46,407 nt of DNA, from NCBI RefSeq assembly GCF_001514145.1, contig NZ_KQ948676.1:125963-172369 (forward strand). Direction: 5' to 3'. The stretch comes from Streptomyces canus (GTDB taxonomy: Bacteria; Actinomycetota; Actinomycetes; Streptomycetales; Streptomycetaceae). Shown here piece after piece: positions 9,501 to 17,548 of the stretch. Position numbers and translations under genes: made by a program. The notes beneath the pieces are model-generated. The model was not told where the DNA came from. It worked only from the letters and a program-made list of their open reading frames with translations, and searched no databases. Position 1 is the stretch's first letter, and each line of letters begins with the position of its first letter.

Positions 9501-10388
9501 CAGCCGCTGATGACGTTCGGCCCGGACGGCACGGCCTTCGCCTACGGCGTCACCGCGCCGGACCGCGGCACCTCGGCACAACCGGTCACGCTGTGGGACG
9601 TCCGCGGCGCCCGCGTACGGACGACGCTGGACCTCGCGGCCTCCTCCGCCATGTCCGCCGCCGTCGAGGAACTCGCCCTGGGCCCCGGCGGACGCCTCCT
9701 CGTGGCCGTCCGGGACACCACCGCCGGCACGACGGACGCCGAAGTGTGGGACACCGCGAGCCACCGCAGAACCGCCGCCCTCGGAAACCTCGACGCCACG
9801 GCCCTCGCACTGCGCCCCGACGGCGGCCTGCTCGTCGGCGGCGACCGGGTGGCGGCCCCGCCCTCCGGCCGCAGCACGCCCCGGACCCTGGGGCTCGGGC
9901 AGGAGACGGAGGCGGTGGCGTTCAGTGCGGACGGCTCCCGGGTGGCGGTCGGTGACGCGTCCGGCCGGGTCGCCCTGTGGGACGGCAGCCTCGGCCACCG
10001 GCTCGGCGTCCTGCCCAACACCTTCCCGGCCCCCGTCGGCAGCGGCGACCCGGAAGCCGTGGCCGCGCTCGCCTTCAGCCCCGACGGCGCCACTCTCGCA
10101 GTCGCGGGAGATTCCGGAACCCTCCAGCTCTGGGACACCGCGAACCGGCAGCCCCTCGGCAGCGGCCTCACCACACCCGGCGAGGCCATCACCTCCCTCG
10201 CCTTCACGGCGGACGGCACCTCGCTCTACGCCACCAGCCTCCACTCCCCCGTCCAGCGCTACCGGGTGACCCCTGCTTACGCAGCCACCTGGATCTGCGC
10301 CCACACGGACACGAGGTTGTCAGTGGCCGAGTGGTATACGTACATTCCGGACGCGTCGTATCGGGACGTGTGTCCGGGCAAGGGTTGA
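6570..10388 (+). CDS. XRE-type HTH / nSTAND1 NTPase / TM / WD40-repeat protein
   Basis: 1272 residues. The TTG start at 6570, with GGGAG about 7 nt upstream, gives the MGRPERP N-terminus typical of this streptomycete family. Order: HTH of the XRE type (about 17-75, SYRAMAHRTGLSVSALSRAA), nSTAND1 NTPase (from SPYRGLARFEPGDRDLFFGR; Walker A GASGSGKSS at 145, Walker B LIVDQFEE around D207), a winged-helix-like region, TM helix about 523-545, and a C-terminal beta-propeller of WD40-like repeats (many FSPDG and LWD motifs). Such proteins are regulatory or conflict-type switches: the propeller senses, the NTPase oligomerises. The TM places the propeller outside or at the membrane face away from the HTH. 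It stands alone with no obvious effector downstream. All key motifs are intact. Confidence 0.93.
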   Translation: MGRPERPVDPGAGPVQLFAHELRLLRQKAGSPSYRAMAHRTGLSVSALSRAAAGERLPSAAVVSAYVEACDGDPDVWEPRRSAAAEEAAETQEASPGGADGDTTSPYRGLARFEPGDRDLFFGRERLVAELLGLVCERRFAAVFGASGSGKSSLLRAGLIPAVQEAAGERGRPAVVRILTPGERPAATYGHLLAPGDGDPDSWLIVDQFEEVFTICRDRAERTRFIDLLLSAREPDSRLHVVIAMRADFYGQCADHPGLADVLRHCGLLIGPMSATELRETVTGPAAVAGLVVERELTARIVEEVVDRPGALPMLSHALLETWRRRRGRILTLAAYEAAGGVQGAIAATAEHAYGALSPGRADTAQKLLLRLITPGEGVPDTRRSVTRAELDDWGDPELPAVVERLAAARLLALDGDTVELGHEALITSWPRLGRWIDENRGRLIAHRRLGEDVRTWLDLGRDGGALYRGVRLERAVELFGTPDTGWRPVLTAPERAFLTAALRARDDERRAVSRTRRRIRRLVTAAAALLALALVIGLVAWQQHDTELRDARAAAAQRVAEVADSMRTTDPRTAMLLGLAAWRIAALPESRAALLAAPTQSERDAFTDPGPGGGSAERFLVRSGRVLLSVSGRTWHTWNTVTHRAIASGRLPVDSLRIEAASRDGKVLALDSDAGVRLWNLATGRWTGSTAVDAGAEIDPGAAIASDAEIVTFDAAADAYLLSSVNEPRVELRALSGGRLLFRAAAGSETNVATTGDGRLVAVCPTRGTIQIHDTSNGRTLSGGWTKKTAAGNCGDDNSRLVFDSGGHRLAVVSGADVRVWDLASGRETATFDAPDSESVAFSPDGAFLAAAGPAQLTVWRLSAPGAPVFRHSLDGRRIRGDLAWDPRGSALRYLEGGTVHTLDLGPAVTAAWRDTALADALLSPDGRTLATAEQRPGGYVFRLLDPATGRTVRTLPTAAFPVPADSAGPVTAADAQPLMTFGPDGTAFAYGVTAPDRGTSAQPVTLWDVRGARVRTTLDLAASSAMSAAVEELALGPGGRLLVAVRDTTAGTTDAEVWDTASHRRTAALGNLDATALALRPDGGLLVGGDRVAAPPSGRSTPRTLGLGQETEAVAFSADGSRVAVGDASGRVALWDGSLGHRLGVLPNTFPAPVGSGDPEAVAALAFSPDGATLAVAGDSGTLQLWDTANRQPLGSGLTTPGEAITSLAFTADGTSLYATSLHSPVQRYRVTPAYAATWICAHTDTRLSVAEWYTYIPDASYRDVCPGKG

Positions 10389-10529
10389 GGTGGCTTCGTA
10401 GGTGACAGCGGGCTCTGGTCCACTTCGTGTGGTCGCTTACGCAGGGTGACCGTTGATCTTCGCGCGGAGCCGGTTGAGCTCGTCCGAAATCGCCAGGCTG
10501 GACGGTGATGTGGTCGACAGTCCTTTGCT

Positions 10530-10632
10530 GTGAACAAAGTGCTGCCACAGCTGGAGGAGCTGTTGTTCTCCTCGGTCGAGGGCGTGTTGCTGGAGTCGGT
10601 CGAGGTGACCGACACGGTCGTCCGGGTTCAGG
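10530..10632 (+). pseudogene. ISL3-family transposase, N-terminal scrap
   Basis: About 34 codons read VLPQLEELLFSSVEGVLLES then VEVTDTVVRVQA, the usual beginning of ISL3-type transposases. The match ends abruptly at about 10632, where a LysR coding sequence begins. There is no zinc-binding or DDE domain. Confidence 0.6.
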
Positions 10633-10633
10633 C

Positions 10634-11208
10634 ATGGCGCATCTCCATCGACGCGCCCTGGGCATTCGGATCAACATCACCTCGGTCAGTGCCCACTATG
10701 CCGATCACCTGCGGAGGGCGGAGGCCACGCTCGCCGTGATGCCGCAGGAGGTCATGGACTCGACGTTCGAGTTCTCCGCCATGCCGCTGTTCGAGGACAG
10801 CTATGTCGCGCCGGCCCGGGCCGAGCATCCCGAGGTGGGAGAGCGCCTGACGCGTCAGCAGATGAGCGAGCTGCCATACGTCATGTTCGACCCGCCTGGA
10901 CAGGTGTCCATCGTGGAGAAACAGATGGACGACCACGGCATCAAACGCAACACCGAAGTGTCGACGACCAGCATGCTCGCGGCGCCCTTCCTGCTTCCGG
11001 CACCAGGTTGTTCGCAATGATCCAGCGCCGGCTGGCGGAGAAGGTGGTGCAGATGACCGAAGCCCGGATCGTGCAGCCCGCTGTGCGGCTGAATGGACTG
11101 CACGAGAACCTGTACTGGCCGCGGCAGTTCAACAATGCCCCGGGCCACCGCTGGCTGCGGGAGCAGATTGCCTACATCGCCACGGGCCTGTCTTCAGGAC
11201 ATCAGTAG
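10634..11208 (+). pseudogene. LysR-type regulator, effector-binding domain, frameshifted
   Basis: The LysR ligand domain is read from about 10634 (INITSVSAHYADHLRRAEAT, ...FEDSYVAPARAEHPEV) to LLP at 10999, then stops in that frame at 11018-11020. The rest of the domain continues in another frame from 11002 (RLFAMIQRRLAEKVVQ ... GHRWLREQIAYIATGL) to TAG 11206-11208. One missing G in CCGG(G)CACC at 10999-11001 explains the shift. The N-terminal DNA-binding domain is gone, replaced by the ISL3 scrap. Non-functional. Confidence 0.75.
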
Positions 11209-11270
11209 CAGTGATGTCCTGCTCCGCTGCGGCCGCAGGGTGCCCGGGACCTGGGCGGATTCCAGCGATC

Positions 11271-12543
11271 ATCGCAACACGGTGATCATTCCAGTGTTGC
11301 GACGAGCTTAGCGAAGAGGTCTGCGGGGGTCTGCCAGCCGAGAGTCCGGCGGGGGCGGCTGTTGAGTTCGGCGGCGACGAAGGCGAGGTCCTCGGCGCTG
11401 ACGATGGACAGGTCGGTGCTCTTCGGGAAGTACTGGCGCAGCAGGCCGTTGGTGTTCTCGTTCGAGCCGCGCTGCCAGGGGCTGGCAGGCTCGCAGAAGC
11501 AGACGGGAATGCCGGTGGCGCGGGTGACCTCGTCGTGACGGCTCATCTCGCTGCCCTGATCCCAGGTCAACGAGTGGGCGAGTCCGGCGGGCAGGTCCGC
11601 GAAGGCGTGCAGGAGCGCATCGCGGACGTTCTCGGCGGAGCGGTTGTCGGGGAGATGGAGGAGCTTGACGTAGCGGGTGGTGCGGTCGACCAGGGTTCCG
11701 ATCGCGGAGCGGTTGGCCGTGCCGACGATCAGGTCGCCTTCCCAGTGCCCGGCGACCGCTCGGTCGTCAACTTCCGCCGGCCGATGGCTGATCAGCGTTC
11801 CCGGGTCGATGAACCGAGTGGCGCGCTGGGCAGCACGCCGACGACGCCGACGCGCGGGCCGGCCGGTGCGCAAGGTGCCGGCCGTGCGCTCCAGGCCGCC
11901 GCGGTGCGGCAGGTAGACGGCCTGGTAGATGGTCTCGTGCACCAGGTGACGGTCGGGTTCGTCCGGGAAGGCTGCGCGCAGGGCCTGGCAGATCTGCTCC
12001 GGGCTCCAACGCCGGTCCAGGCGCTGCTGGATGAACTCCTTCAGCTCCGGATCACGCCGTACCTTCCCCTCCTTGGAACGGGCGCGGCGTACGGACGCCC
12101 GACGCTGGGCCTGGAAGGGGTGGTACATACCGGTACGCGGGTCGCGGTTACGGCGCACCTCCCGGCTGATCGTGGCCGGGTCCCGGCCAAGTTCCCGGGC
12201 GATGGCGCGCAAGGACTTCTTGGCCCGCAACAGGTCGGCGATGACGATCCGCTCGTCCTCCGACAAGAACCGCTCGGAGACCGCGTCGGACTCCCTTACC
12301 TCGGTGATCGGCAGGTAGACGCGCACGTTGCCGGCCCGGTCGACGACCTTCCTTCCGTACCTCCAGCGGTTCCCGGTCTTACGGTTGATTCCCACCTCTC
12401 GGCACGCGGCCGAGTTGCTCATCCCCTGCGCCATGAGGCGAAGGTATTGATCACGCTTGTCCGCCAACGGCGCAGGTCCGGGCTTCTTCGGCATCCGACG
12501 CGGCTTGGTCATCGCAACAACCCCGAGGGTCAGGTGTTGCAAC
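11271..12543 (-). mobile_element. Complete IS30-family insertion sequence
   Basis: A single transposase gene fills the element. The two ends read inward as CGCAACAC-N14-TGTTGCGACGA (left, from about 11273) and TGCAACAC-N14-TGTTGCGATGA (right, read on the minus strand from about 12541). These are imperfect terminal inverted repeats of about 33 bp. I could not decide the exact outer base or a target duplication. It sits between LysR debris and an IS256 scrap. Confidence 0.75.
11286..12512 (-). CDS. IS30-family transposase
   Basis: 408 residues from the ATG at 12512; a TTG inside the right terminal repeat at 12542 would add 10 residues but is unlikely. N-terminal HTH regions (SNSAACREVGINRKTGNRWR; LRAIARELGRDPATISREVR) are followed by the DDE catalytic domain: D in HWEGDLIVG, D in LTWDQGSEMSRH and E in RGSNENTNGLLRQYFPK. 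The C-terminus LNSRPRRTLGWQTPADLFA is the IS30 hallmark. No frameshift is seen, so it may be active. Confidence 0.95.
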   Translation of the reverse strand: MTKPRRMPKKPGPAPLADKRDQYLRLMAQGMSNSAACREVGINRKTGNRWRYGRKVVDRAGNVRVYLPITEVRESDAVSERFLSEDERIVIADLLRAKKSLRAIARELGRDPATISREVRRNRDPRTGMYHPFQAQRRASVRRARSKEGKVRRDPELKEFIQQRLDRRWSPEQICQALRAAFPDEPDRHLVHETIYQAVYLPHRGGLERTAGTLRTGRPARRRRRRAAQRATRFIDPGTLISHRPAEVDDRAVAGHWEGDLIVGTANRSAIGTLVDRTTRYVKLLHLPDNRSAENVRDALLHAFADLPAGLAHSLTWDQGSEMSRHDEVTRATGIPVCFCEPASPWQRGSNENTNGLLRQYFPKSTDLSIVSAEDLAFVAAELNSRPRRTLGWQTPADLFAKLVATLE

Positions 12544-12559
12544 CACCTCTAGAACCCAA

Positions 12560-12790
12560 GCCGGAAGAGTGGGGCCACATCAGACCGTTGATGCCACACA
12601 GGCCGAGAATGTCGCTGTGCCCCTCGGCAGTGACCGCCAGGGCCACGTAGATCGGCCTGTGTGCCACTTGGCCATCGCGAATCTTGACGTTGATAGCGTC
12701 TATGAAGACGACCGGGCAGACCCAGTCGAGCGGCCGGATCTGCCATTCGGCCATGCCCTTGACGAAGCGGGCCCGTTCCGCAGCGTCCGG
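12560..12790 (-). pseudogene. IS256-family (mutator) transposase fragment
   Basis: On the minus strand a short segment reads VKGMAEWQIRPLD, PVVFIDAINVKIRDGQVAHR and PIYVALAVTAEGHSDILGL, the core of IS256 transposases around the first catalytic Asp (FIDAI). It breaks off after ILGL towards the IS30 element. Upstream the frame continues into unrelated sequence. Only about 60-70 residues of a roughly 400-residue protein remain. Confidence 0.75.
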
Positions 12791-12999
12791 CCCGTTGGCG
12801 TCACTGGACCCATGGGCGGCGGCCCCGTCGGACCCGGCGGCGCCGTCGGTCTCCGCGGGAAACTGCGCCGTGGCGGGCGCAGCGCCGTTCAGTTCGGTCT
12901 GCCACCTGTCGAACGTCGCGGCTTCCTCCTCGGAGCGCTGATGGGCCGGTCCAGTTCACGGGATGAAGTCACGCAGGTGAAGTGCATGTGACGAAGCCG

Positions 13000-13056
13000 T
13001 TGACGGAATCATTGCCCCTGCTTATCTTCTGATCGAATCTGCGAACAAGGTTCGAA
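13000..13056 (+). promoter_or_regulatory. Putative promoter and inverted repeat before the GH43 pair
   Basis: TTGACG (13000-13005) and TATCTT (13023-13028) with a 17-nt spacer form a good vegetative-type promoter. Just downstream TCGAA (13033-13037) and TTCGA (13051-13055) form a small inverted repeat with 13 nt between, where a repressor could sit over the start of transcription. The gene starts at 13080. Confidence 0.5.
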
Positions 13057-13079
13057 ATTACGGACAGGGACGGTCCCGC

Positions 13080-14588
13080 ATGCCTAAGATGTCAGAGCAG
13101 CTCCCCTCCAGGCGCCACAGATCCCTGATCCTCTGCGTGCTCGCCGTACTGATCGCCATGGTGTCGGCGACGACCCCGGCCACCGCCGCCGAGGGCCGCC
13201 CGTACACCAACCCGGTCAAGTCGGCCAAGGGGGCCGACCCCTGGCTCGAGTACTACAACGGCAACTACTACCTGGTCACCACGTCCTTCACCGGTGTGCT
13301 GACCATGCGGAAGTCACCGACCCTGGCCGGACTCTCCACCGCCGCCAGCGTCCAGGTCTGGAGTGACACCACCCCCACCCGCAACACCAACATCTGGGCG
13401 CCCGAGCTGCACTTCCTCGACGGCCACTGGTACCTGTACTACTCCGCCGGGCAGAGCGGTGTCGCCTGTTGCGACTCCCAGCGCACCCACGTCCTGGAGA
13501 GCGCGGGCACCGACCCGATGGGCCCGTACACCTACAAGAACCAGCTCAGCGGCTCCAACCTGACCCCCGGCGGCTGGCTCATCGACGCCACCGTCCTCGA
13601 GAACAACAACAACCTGTACCTGATCGGCAGCGGCTTCATCAACGGCAGCAAGCAGAGCCTGGTCATCGCGCCGATGAGCAACCCGTACACGCTGGCCAGC
13701 AGCACCTTCACCATCATCTCCAGCCCCACCGCGAGCTGGGAGACATCGGGCGGCGCGGTCAACGAGGGACCCGAGCCGCTCTACCACGACGGCCGCACCT
13801 TCCTCACCTTCTCCGCCAGCCACTGCCAGACCGCGGACTACAAGCTGGGCCAGCTGGAGCTCACCGGCACCGACCCGCTCAGCCCCGCCTCCTGGTCGAA
13901 GAAGTCCACGCCGGTCTTCCAGCGCAATGACGCGGCGGGTGTCTACGGCCCCGGCCACAACGGCTTCTTCACCTCGCCGGACGGCACCGAGAACTGGATC
14001 GTCTACCACGCCAACGACTCCGCGAACGGCGGCTGCGGCAACGGCCGTACGACGCGGGCGCAGAAGTTCACCTGGAACGCGGACGGCACGCCGAACTTCG
14101 GCACCCCGGTCGCGCTCGGCACCACGCTGCCCGGCCCCTCGGGCGAGACGGCGACGACCCCGACCGCGTACACCCTGGTGAACCGCAACAGCGGCAAGTG
14201 CCTGGACGTCGAGGGCGGCAACGCCACGGACGGCACCAACATCTTCCAGTGGAGCTGCACCGGCGGAGCCAACCAGAAGTGGCGCGTCGAGGACCTCGGC
14301 AACGACACCAGCCGGCTGGTCAATGTCGCCACCGGCAAGGTCATGGACACCGCGAGCTGCGCGACGGCCGACGGCACGGACATCGCCCAGTGGTCCTGGC
14401 TGAACAACAACTGCCAGAAGTTCCGACTGGTCTACACGGCCACCGGCGACTACGTGCGGATCGTGAACGAGAACAGCGGCAAGGTCGCCGACGTCGCGAA
14501 CTGCGGCACCACGAACGGGACCGACGTACGGCTGTGGACCTGGCTGAACAACAACTGCCAGCAGTGGCGCCTCGTCCCCACGACCTGA
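13080..14588 (+). CDS. Secreted GH43 glycosidase with ricin-type lectin module
   Basis: 502 residues. Signal peptide about 1-37 (basic start, ILCVLAVLIAMVSATTPATAAEG). The GH43 five-bladed propeller spans about 40-350: D53 in KGADPW is the likely general base, IWAPELHF is the blade-2 motif, and E229 in VNEGPEPL the likely general acid. A beta-trefoil lectin domain (about 362-502) carries three GKCLD/GKVMD/GKVAD repeats with QKW/QKF/QWR ends. The family acts on arabinan or arabinoxylan side chains outside the cell, releasing L-arabinose or arabino-oligosaccharides; which one cannot be told. It is followed after 34 nt by a second GH43 gene on the same strand, probably one transcript. Confidence 0.92.
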   Translation: MPKMSEQLPSRRHRSLILCVLAVLIAMVSATTPATAAEGRPYTNPVKSAKGADPWLEYYNGNYYLVTTSFTGVLTMRKSPTLAGLSTAASVQVWSDTTPTRNTNIWAPELHFLDGHWYLYYSAGQSGVACCDSQRTHVLESAGTDPMGPYTYKNQLSGSNLTPGGWLIDATVLENNNNLYLIGSGFINGSKQSLVIAPMSNPYTLASSTFTIISSPTASWETSGGAVNEGPEPLYHDGRTFLTFSASHCQTADYKLGQLELTGTDPLSPASWSKKSTPVFQRNDAAGVYGPGHNGFFTSPDGTENWIVYHANDSANGGCGNGRTTRAQKFTWNADGTPNFGTPVALGTTLPGPSGETATTPTAYTLVNRNSGKCLDVEGGNATDGTNIFQWSCTGGANQKWRVEDLGNDTSRLVNVATGKVMDTASCATADGTDIAQWSWLNNNCQKFRLVYTATGDYVRIVNENSGKVADVANCGTTNGTDVRLWTWLNNNCQQWRLVPTT

Positions 14589-14622
14589 CCTCCCTCCGCA
14601 CCCCGTGATCTGGAGAAACTCC

Positions 14623-16074
14623 TTGAGACGCAACGCCGTACGGCTGCTCACGGCCGTCCTCTTCGCCCTGGTGGGCTGTCTCGCCGGGCCCGGCACCGCC
14701 GCCCACGCGGCCGGGCCCGACTCGCCCGCCGTGACCTACACCAACCCGATCGCCGAGAAGCGCGCCGACCCGCACATCTTCAAGCACACCGACGGCTACT
14801 ACTACTTCACCGCGACCGTCCCCGAGTACGACCGCATCGTGCTGCGCCGCGCCACCACCATCCAGGGCCTGTCGACGGCCCCCGAGACCACGATCTGGAC
14901 CAAGCACGCCAGCGGCGTGATGGGCAACCACATCTGGGCGCCGGAGATCCACTACATCGACGGCAAGTGGTACGTGTACTTCGCCGCCGGTTCCACCAGT
15001 GACCAGTGGGCGATCCGCATGTACGTCCTGGAGGGCACCGGAGCCAACCCGCTCACCGCGGCCTGGGCCGAGAAGGGCCAGATCAAGACGACGTGGGAGA
15101 GCTTCTCCCTCGACGCCACCACCTTCGCCGTGGGCGGCGTCCGCTACCTCGCCTGGGCCCAGCGCAACCCGGCCGAGAACAACAACACCAGCCTGTTCAT
15201 CGCGAAGCTGGCCAACCCCTGGACGATCACCGGCACTCCGGCGGAGATCTCCCAGCCGACCCTGTCCTGGGAGACGATCGGCTACAAAGTCAACGAGGGC
15301 CCCGCGGTGATCCAGCACGGTGGCAAGGTCTTCATGACCTACTCGGCCAGCGCGACCGACGCCAACTACTGCCTCGGCATGCTGACCGCCTCCGCGACGG
15401 CCGACCTGACCAGCCCGGCGTCCTGGACCAAGGGCTCCCAGCCGGTGCTCAGGACGAGCGAGGCGACCTCGCAGTACGGACCGGGCCACAACTCCTTCAC
15501 CGTCTCCGAGGACGGCAAGTCCGACATCCTCGTCTACCACGACCGCAACTACAAGGACATCACCGGAGACCCGCTGAACGACCCCAACCGCCGCACCCGC
15601 GTGCAGAAGGTGTCCTGGAAGGCCGACGGCACCCCCGACTTCGGCATCCCGGTCGCCGACGGAGTCACCCCGCTGCGCTTCTCGTCGTACAACTTCGCGG
15701 ACCGCTTCATCCGCCACTTCGACTACCGCGGCCGCATCGACGCCAACGTCAGCCCGCTGGCGGACTCGCAGTTCCGCGTGGTCACGGGCCTGACCGGCAG
15801 CGGCACCGTGTCGCTCGAGTCGGCCAACTTCCCCGGCTACTACCTACGGAGCAACGCGAGTTTCGAGGTCCGGCTGGAGAAGAACGACAGCACGGCGCAG
15901 TTCGCGTCCGACGCCACCTTCTCCAAGCGGGCGGGTCTGTCCGACTCCGCCGGCGTCTCCTACGAGTCCTACGGCTCACCAGGCCGCTACGTCCGCCACT
16001 TCAACTACCTGCTGTACGTGCAGACGCCGAGCACGGCCACGGACCGGGCGGACGCCACGTTCTACGCCCAGTAA
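14623..16074 (+). CDS. Secreted GH43 arabinofuranosidase with AbfB (CBM42) module
   Basis: 483 residues from TTG 14623, preferred because GGAGA lies 6 nt before it; GTG at 14605 would add 6 residues. Signal peptide about 1-31 (AVLFALVGCLAGPGTAAHAAG). GH43 propeller about 35-345: D49 in KRADPHI, IWAPEIHY, E225 in KVNEGPAV. C-terminal AbfB/CBM42 about 348-483 with two arabinose-binding repeats (RFIRHFDYRGRI; RYVRHFNYLLYV). This layout matches streptomycete exo-1,5-alpha-L-arabinofuranosidases, which trim arabinan from its end. With the upstream GH43-lectin enzyme it makes an extracellular arabinan-degrading pair. Confidence 0.92.
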   Translation: MRRNAVRLLTAVLFALVGCLAGPGTAAHAAGPDSPAVTYTNPIAEKRADPHIFKHTDGYYYFTATVPEYDRIVLRRATTIQGLSTAPETTIWTKHASGVMGNHIWAPEIHYIDGKWYVYFAAGSTSDQWAIRMYVLEGTGANPLTAAWAEKGQIKTTWESFSLDATTFAVGGVRYLAWAQRNPAENNNTSLFIAKLANPWTITGTPAEISQPTLSWETIGYKVNEGPAVIQHGGKVFMTYSASATDANYCLGMLTASATADLTSPASWTKGSQPVLRTSEATSQYGPGHNSFTVSEDGKSDILVYHDRNYKDITGDPLNDPNRRTRVQKVSWKADGTPDFGIPVADGVTPLRFSSYNFADRFIRHFDYRGRIDANVSPLADSQFRVVTGLTGSGTVSLESANFPGYYLRSNASFEVRLEKNDSTAQFASDATFSKRAGLSDSAGVSYESYGSPGRYVRHFNYLLYVQTPSTATDRADATFYAQ

Positions 16075-16183
16075 CACCTGCGGACGGCCCTCGCCGGGAC
16101 CGCGGACCGGTGCCGACGGCAGCCTCCATGGGGCAGCGGCGCAGCGGCGCCAAGACGGCGTTGTCCTCGTGGATGCCGGTCAT

Positions 16184-16248
16184 CTGCGTACGCAACTGCG
16201 TACGCGAAACCCCACCCTTCTGCATCTACGGGTGCGTTAGGGTGGGGT
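16184..16248. repeat. Tandem palindromes CTGCGTACGC x2 followed by a GC hairpin
   Basis: CTGCGTACGC occurs at 16184-16193 and again at 16196-16205; TGCGTACGCA is itself a palindrome. Just after it, ACCCCACCCT (16209-16218) pairs with AGGGTGGGGT (16239-16248). GCAGGCTT is also repeated nearby. The pair of phased palindromes looks like a dimer binding site, but no adjacent regulator is evident. Confidence 0.45.
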
Positions 16249-16298
16249 CGCAGGCTTAGTTGCAGGCTTTGTTTTCAATCGGGTCTGTGCCTAGAAAA

Positions 16299-16383
16299 CG
16301 GGGCCCCCGCCGCAGCAACGGCAGAGGCCCCGCATATTCAGACGCCGTTCCCAGCTCAGTGAGAATGAGCTGGGGGCGGCGTC
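16299..16383 (-). terminator. Double hairpin terminator of the 45-residue gene
   Basis: Read on the minus strand: an 18-bp hairpin (16366-16383 with 16341-16358, loop of 7), then a second hairpin (16319-16332 with 16299-16312, loop of 6) followed directly by TTTTCTAG. The first begins at the stop codon of the small minus-strand gene. The T run makes the second a good intrinsic terminator. Confidence 0.7.
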
Positions 16384-16519
16384 AGTTGTAAGGCCAGGCC
16401 CATGTGTGAACCATCTGCCCGACCCAGAACGCAGTGGCCGACACCGGCGCCATCCAGAGTCGGACGCGTCTGCGCATCTTCTTCCAGTTCACCGGCCTTG
16501 GCCGTGCGTGCTTCCCCAT
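16382..16519 (-). CDS. 45-residue basic single-TM protein
   Basis: ATG at 16519 behind AGGGG with 7 nt spacing, stop TGA at 16382-16384. The first 23 residues are strongly basic (MGKHARPRPVNWKKMRRRVR), then a hydrophobic, Trp-rich stretch (WMAPVSATAFWVGQMV) that could span or dock on the membrane, ending HTWAWPYN. The gene ends inside a terminator hairpin. Good ribosome site, plausible codon use and dedicated terminator argue that it is real despite its size. No family recognised; possibly a small membrane-acting peptide. Confidence 0.6.
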   Translation of the reverse strand: MGKHARPRPVNWKKMRRRVRLWMAPVSATAFWVGQMVHTWAWPYN

Positions 16520-16959
16520 TGAATTCCCCTCGGGACGGTGGGACCGACACCTGTTGTCGGACCCCCGGCCGGGCAGCCCGCCAGTGCGGTCCCCTCCGAA
16601 GGTTCTTCTCTTGGAAGCAGGACCAACTTACATGGCGTCAGTGACTCTCATGGGCCGTTTGGGAACGCTGGGTTGGGACTGCGATCAGCACAGCGTTACC
16701 CGGCCGGGCGGCCGGTTCCGTGCTGTCTTCCCGGCTGAACACTGGAGATTTTCCAGAAACCACTCATGTGACCACATTCAGGGAAACCGGGCGGCCGGGC
16801 GGCCGGATAGCGCATCGCGACCGTCAACTTTCTGAGTGTGGCGCACCTCACTGGAGGATCCGCACTGGGGACACAACGGCGGCGGCGAGCCGATCGCGTG
16901 GGTGGGCAGCGCTCCCAATGACTGGTGAGTGCACCCGGCTGTGTTGAGATACTCAGCGC
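16520..16959. other. Intergenic region, no gene seen
   Basis: About 440 bases upstream of both the small minus-strand gene and the GNAT gene, so it should hold divergent promoters. I could not name convincing -35/-10 boxes. GGCCGGGCGGCCGG occurs twice (near 16700 and 16790) as a short direct repeat. No coding sequence supported. Confidence 0.5.
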
Positions 16960-17445
16960 ATGGCGCTTATCCGCAGGATGTCCGGGGCCGACCGCTCGAT
17001 GACCGCGGACCTTCTGGCATCGGAGGGCCTTGGGCCCGATGGCGACTTCTTCAGCGCCGATGGAATAGACGTCCTCGTGGCCCACAACAACGGTCGGATC
17101 ATGGGAGTGGTGGAGTACGACCTTACCTGCGACTTCGGGCGGGAACAGGGACGGGCCGGTCATCTCGGAGAGCAGGCGTGGATCTACAGCGTCATGGTTG
17201 CTGCCTCTGAGCGGCGCGGCGGTCTCGGACGGGCGTTGCCGACCGAAGTTGCCCAGCGGGCTCAGGAAGCCGGCCGCACGTTCCTCGCTCTGGCTCCTCA
17301 GGACGGCACCGATGTGCTCGGCCGACGTGCGTTTTTCCAAGCGTGCGGATTGACGCTGATCGAACCCGAGACGCCAGGAGCGGCCTGGGTATGCCCAATT
17401 ACCGACGTCATGCGCCGGAACATCCCAGAAGCCCGGCCCCGCTGA
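16960..17445 (+). CDS. GNAT-family N-acetyltransferase
   Basis: 161 residues. Motif A of the fold is visible as IYSVMVAASERRGGLGRAL (acetyl-CoA binding R/Q-x-x-G-x-G/A becomes RRGGLG), followed by the helix LPTEVAQRAQEAGRTFLALAP and FFQACGLTLI, typical of motif B. Length is normal for the family. The substrate cannot be read from the sequence. It starts at ATG 16960 without a clear ribosome site, so it may be leaderless or start elsewhere. It stands alone. Confidence 0.8.
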   Translation: MALIRRMSGADRSMTADLLASEGLGPDGDFFSADGIDVLVAHNNGRIMGVVEYDLTCDFGREQGRAGHLGEQAWIYSVMVAASERRGGLGRALPTEVAQRAQEAGRTFLALAPQDGTDVLGRRAFFQACGLTLIEPETPGAAWVCPITDVMRRNIPEARPR

Positions 17446-17548
17446 GGGCCTACAGGGCTGGCGCACACAGGACTTACAGCGGCTAACAGAAGGGGCGCTG
17501 GGGCCTGCGCTTACAGGTATCCCGGATCGCCGTCGGCGTTGGACCCTG

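Noticed and set aside
12569..12991. Plus-strand open frames across the IS256 scrap
   Set aside because: Shadows of the minus-strand transposase coding sequence. Their composition is that of an antisense high-GC frame.
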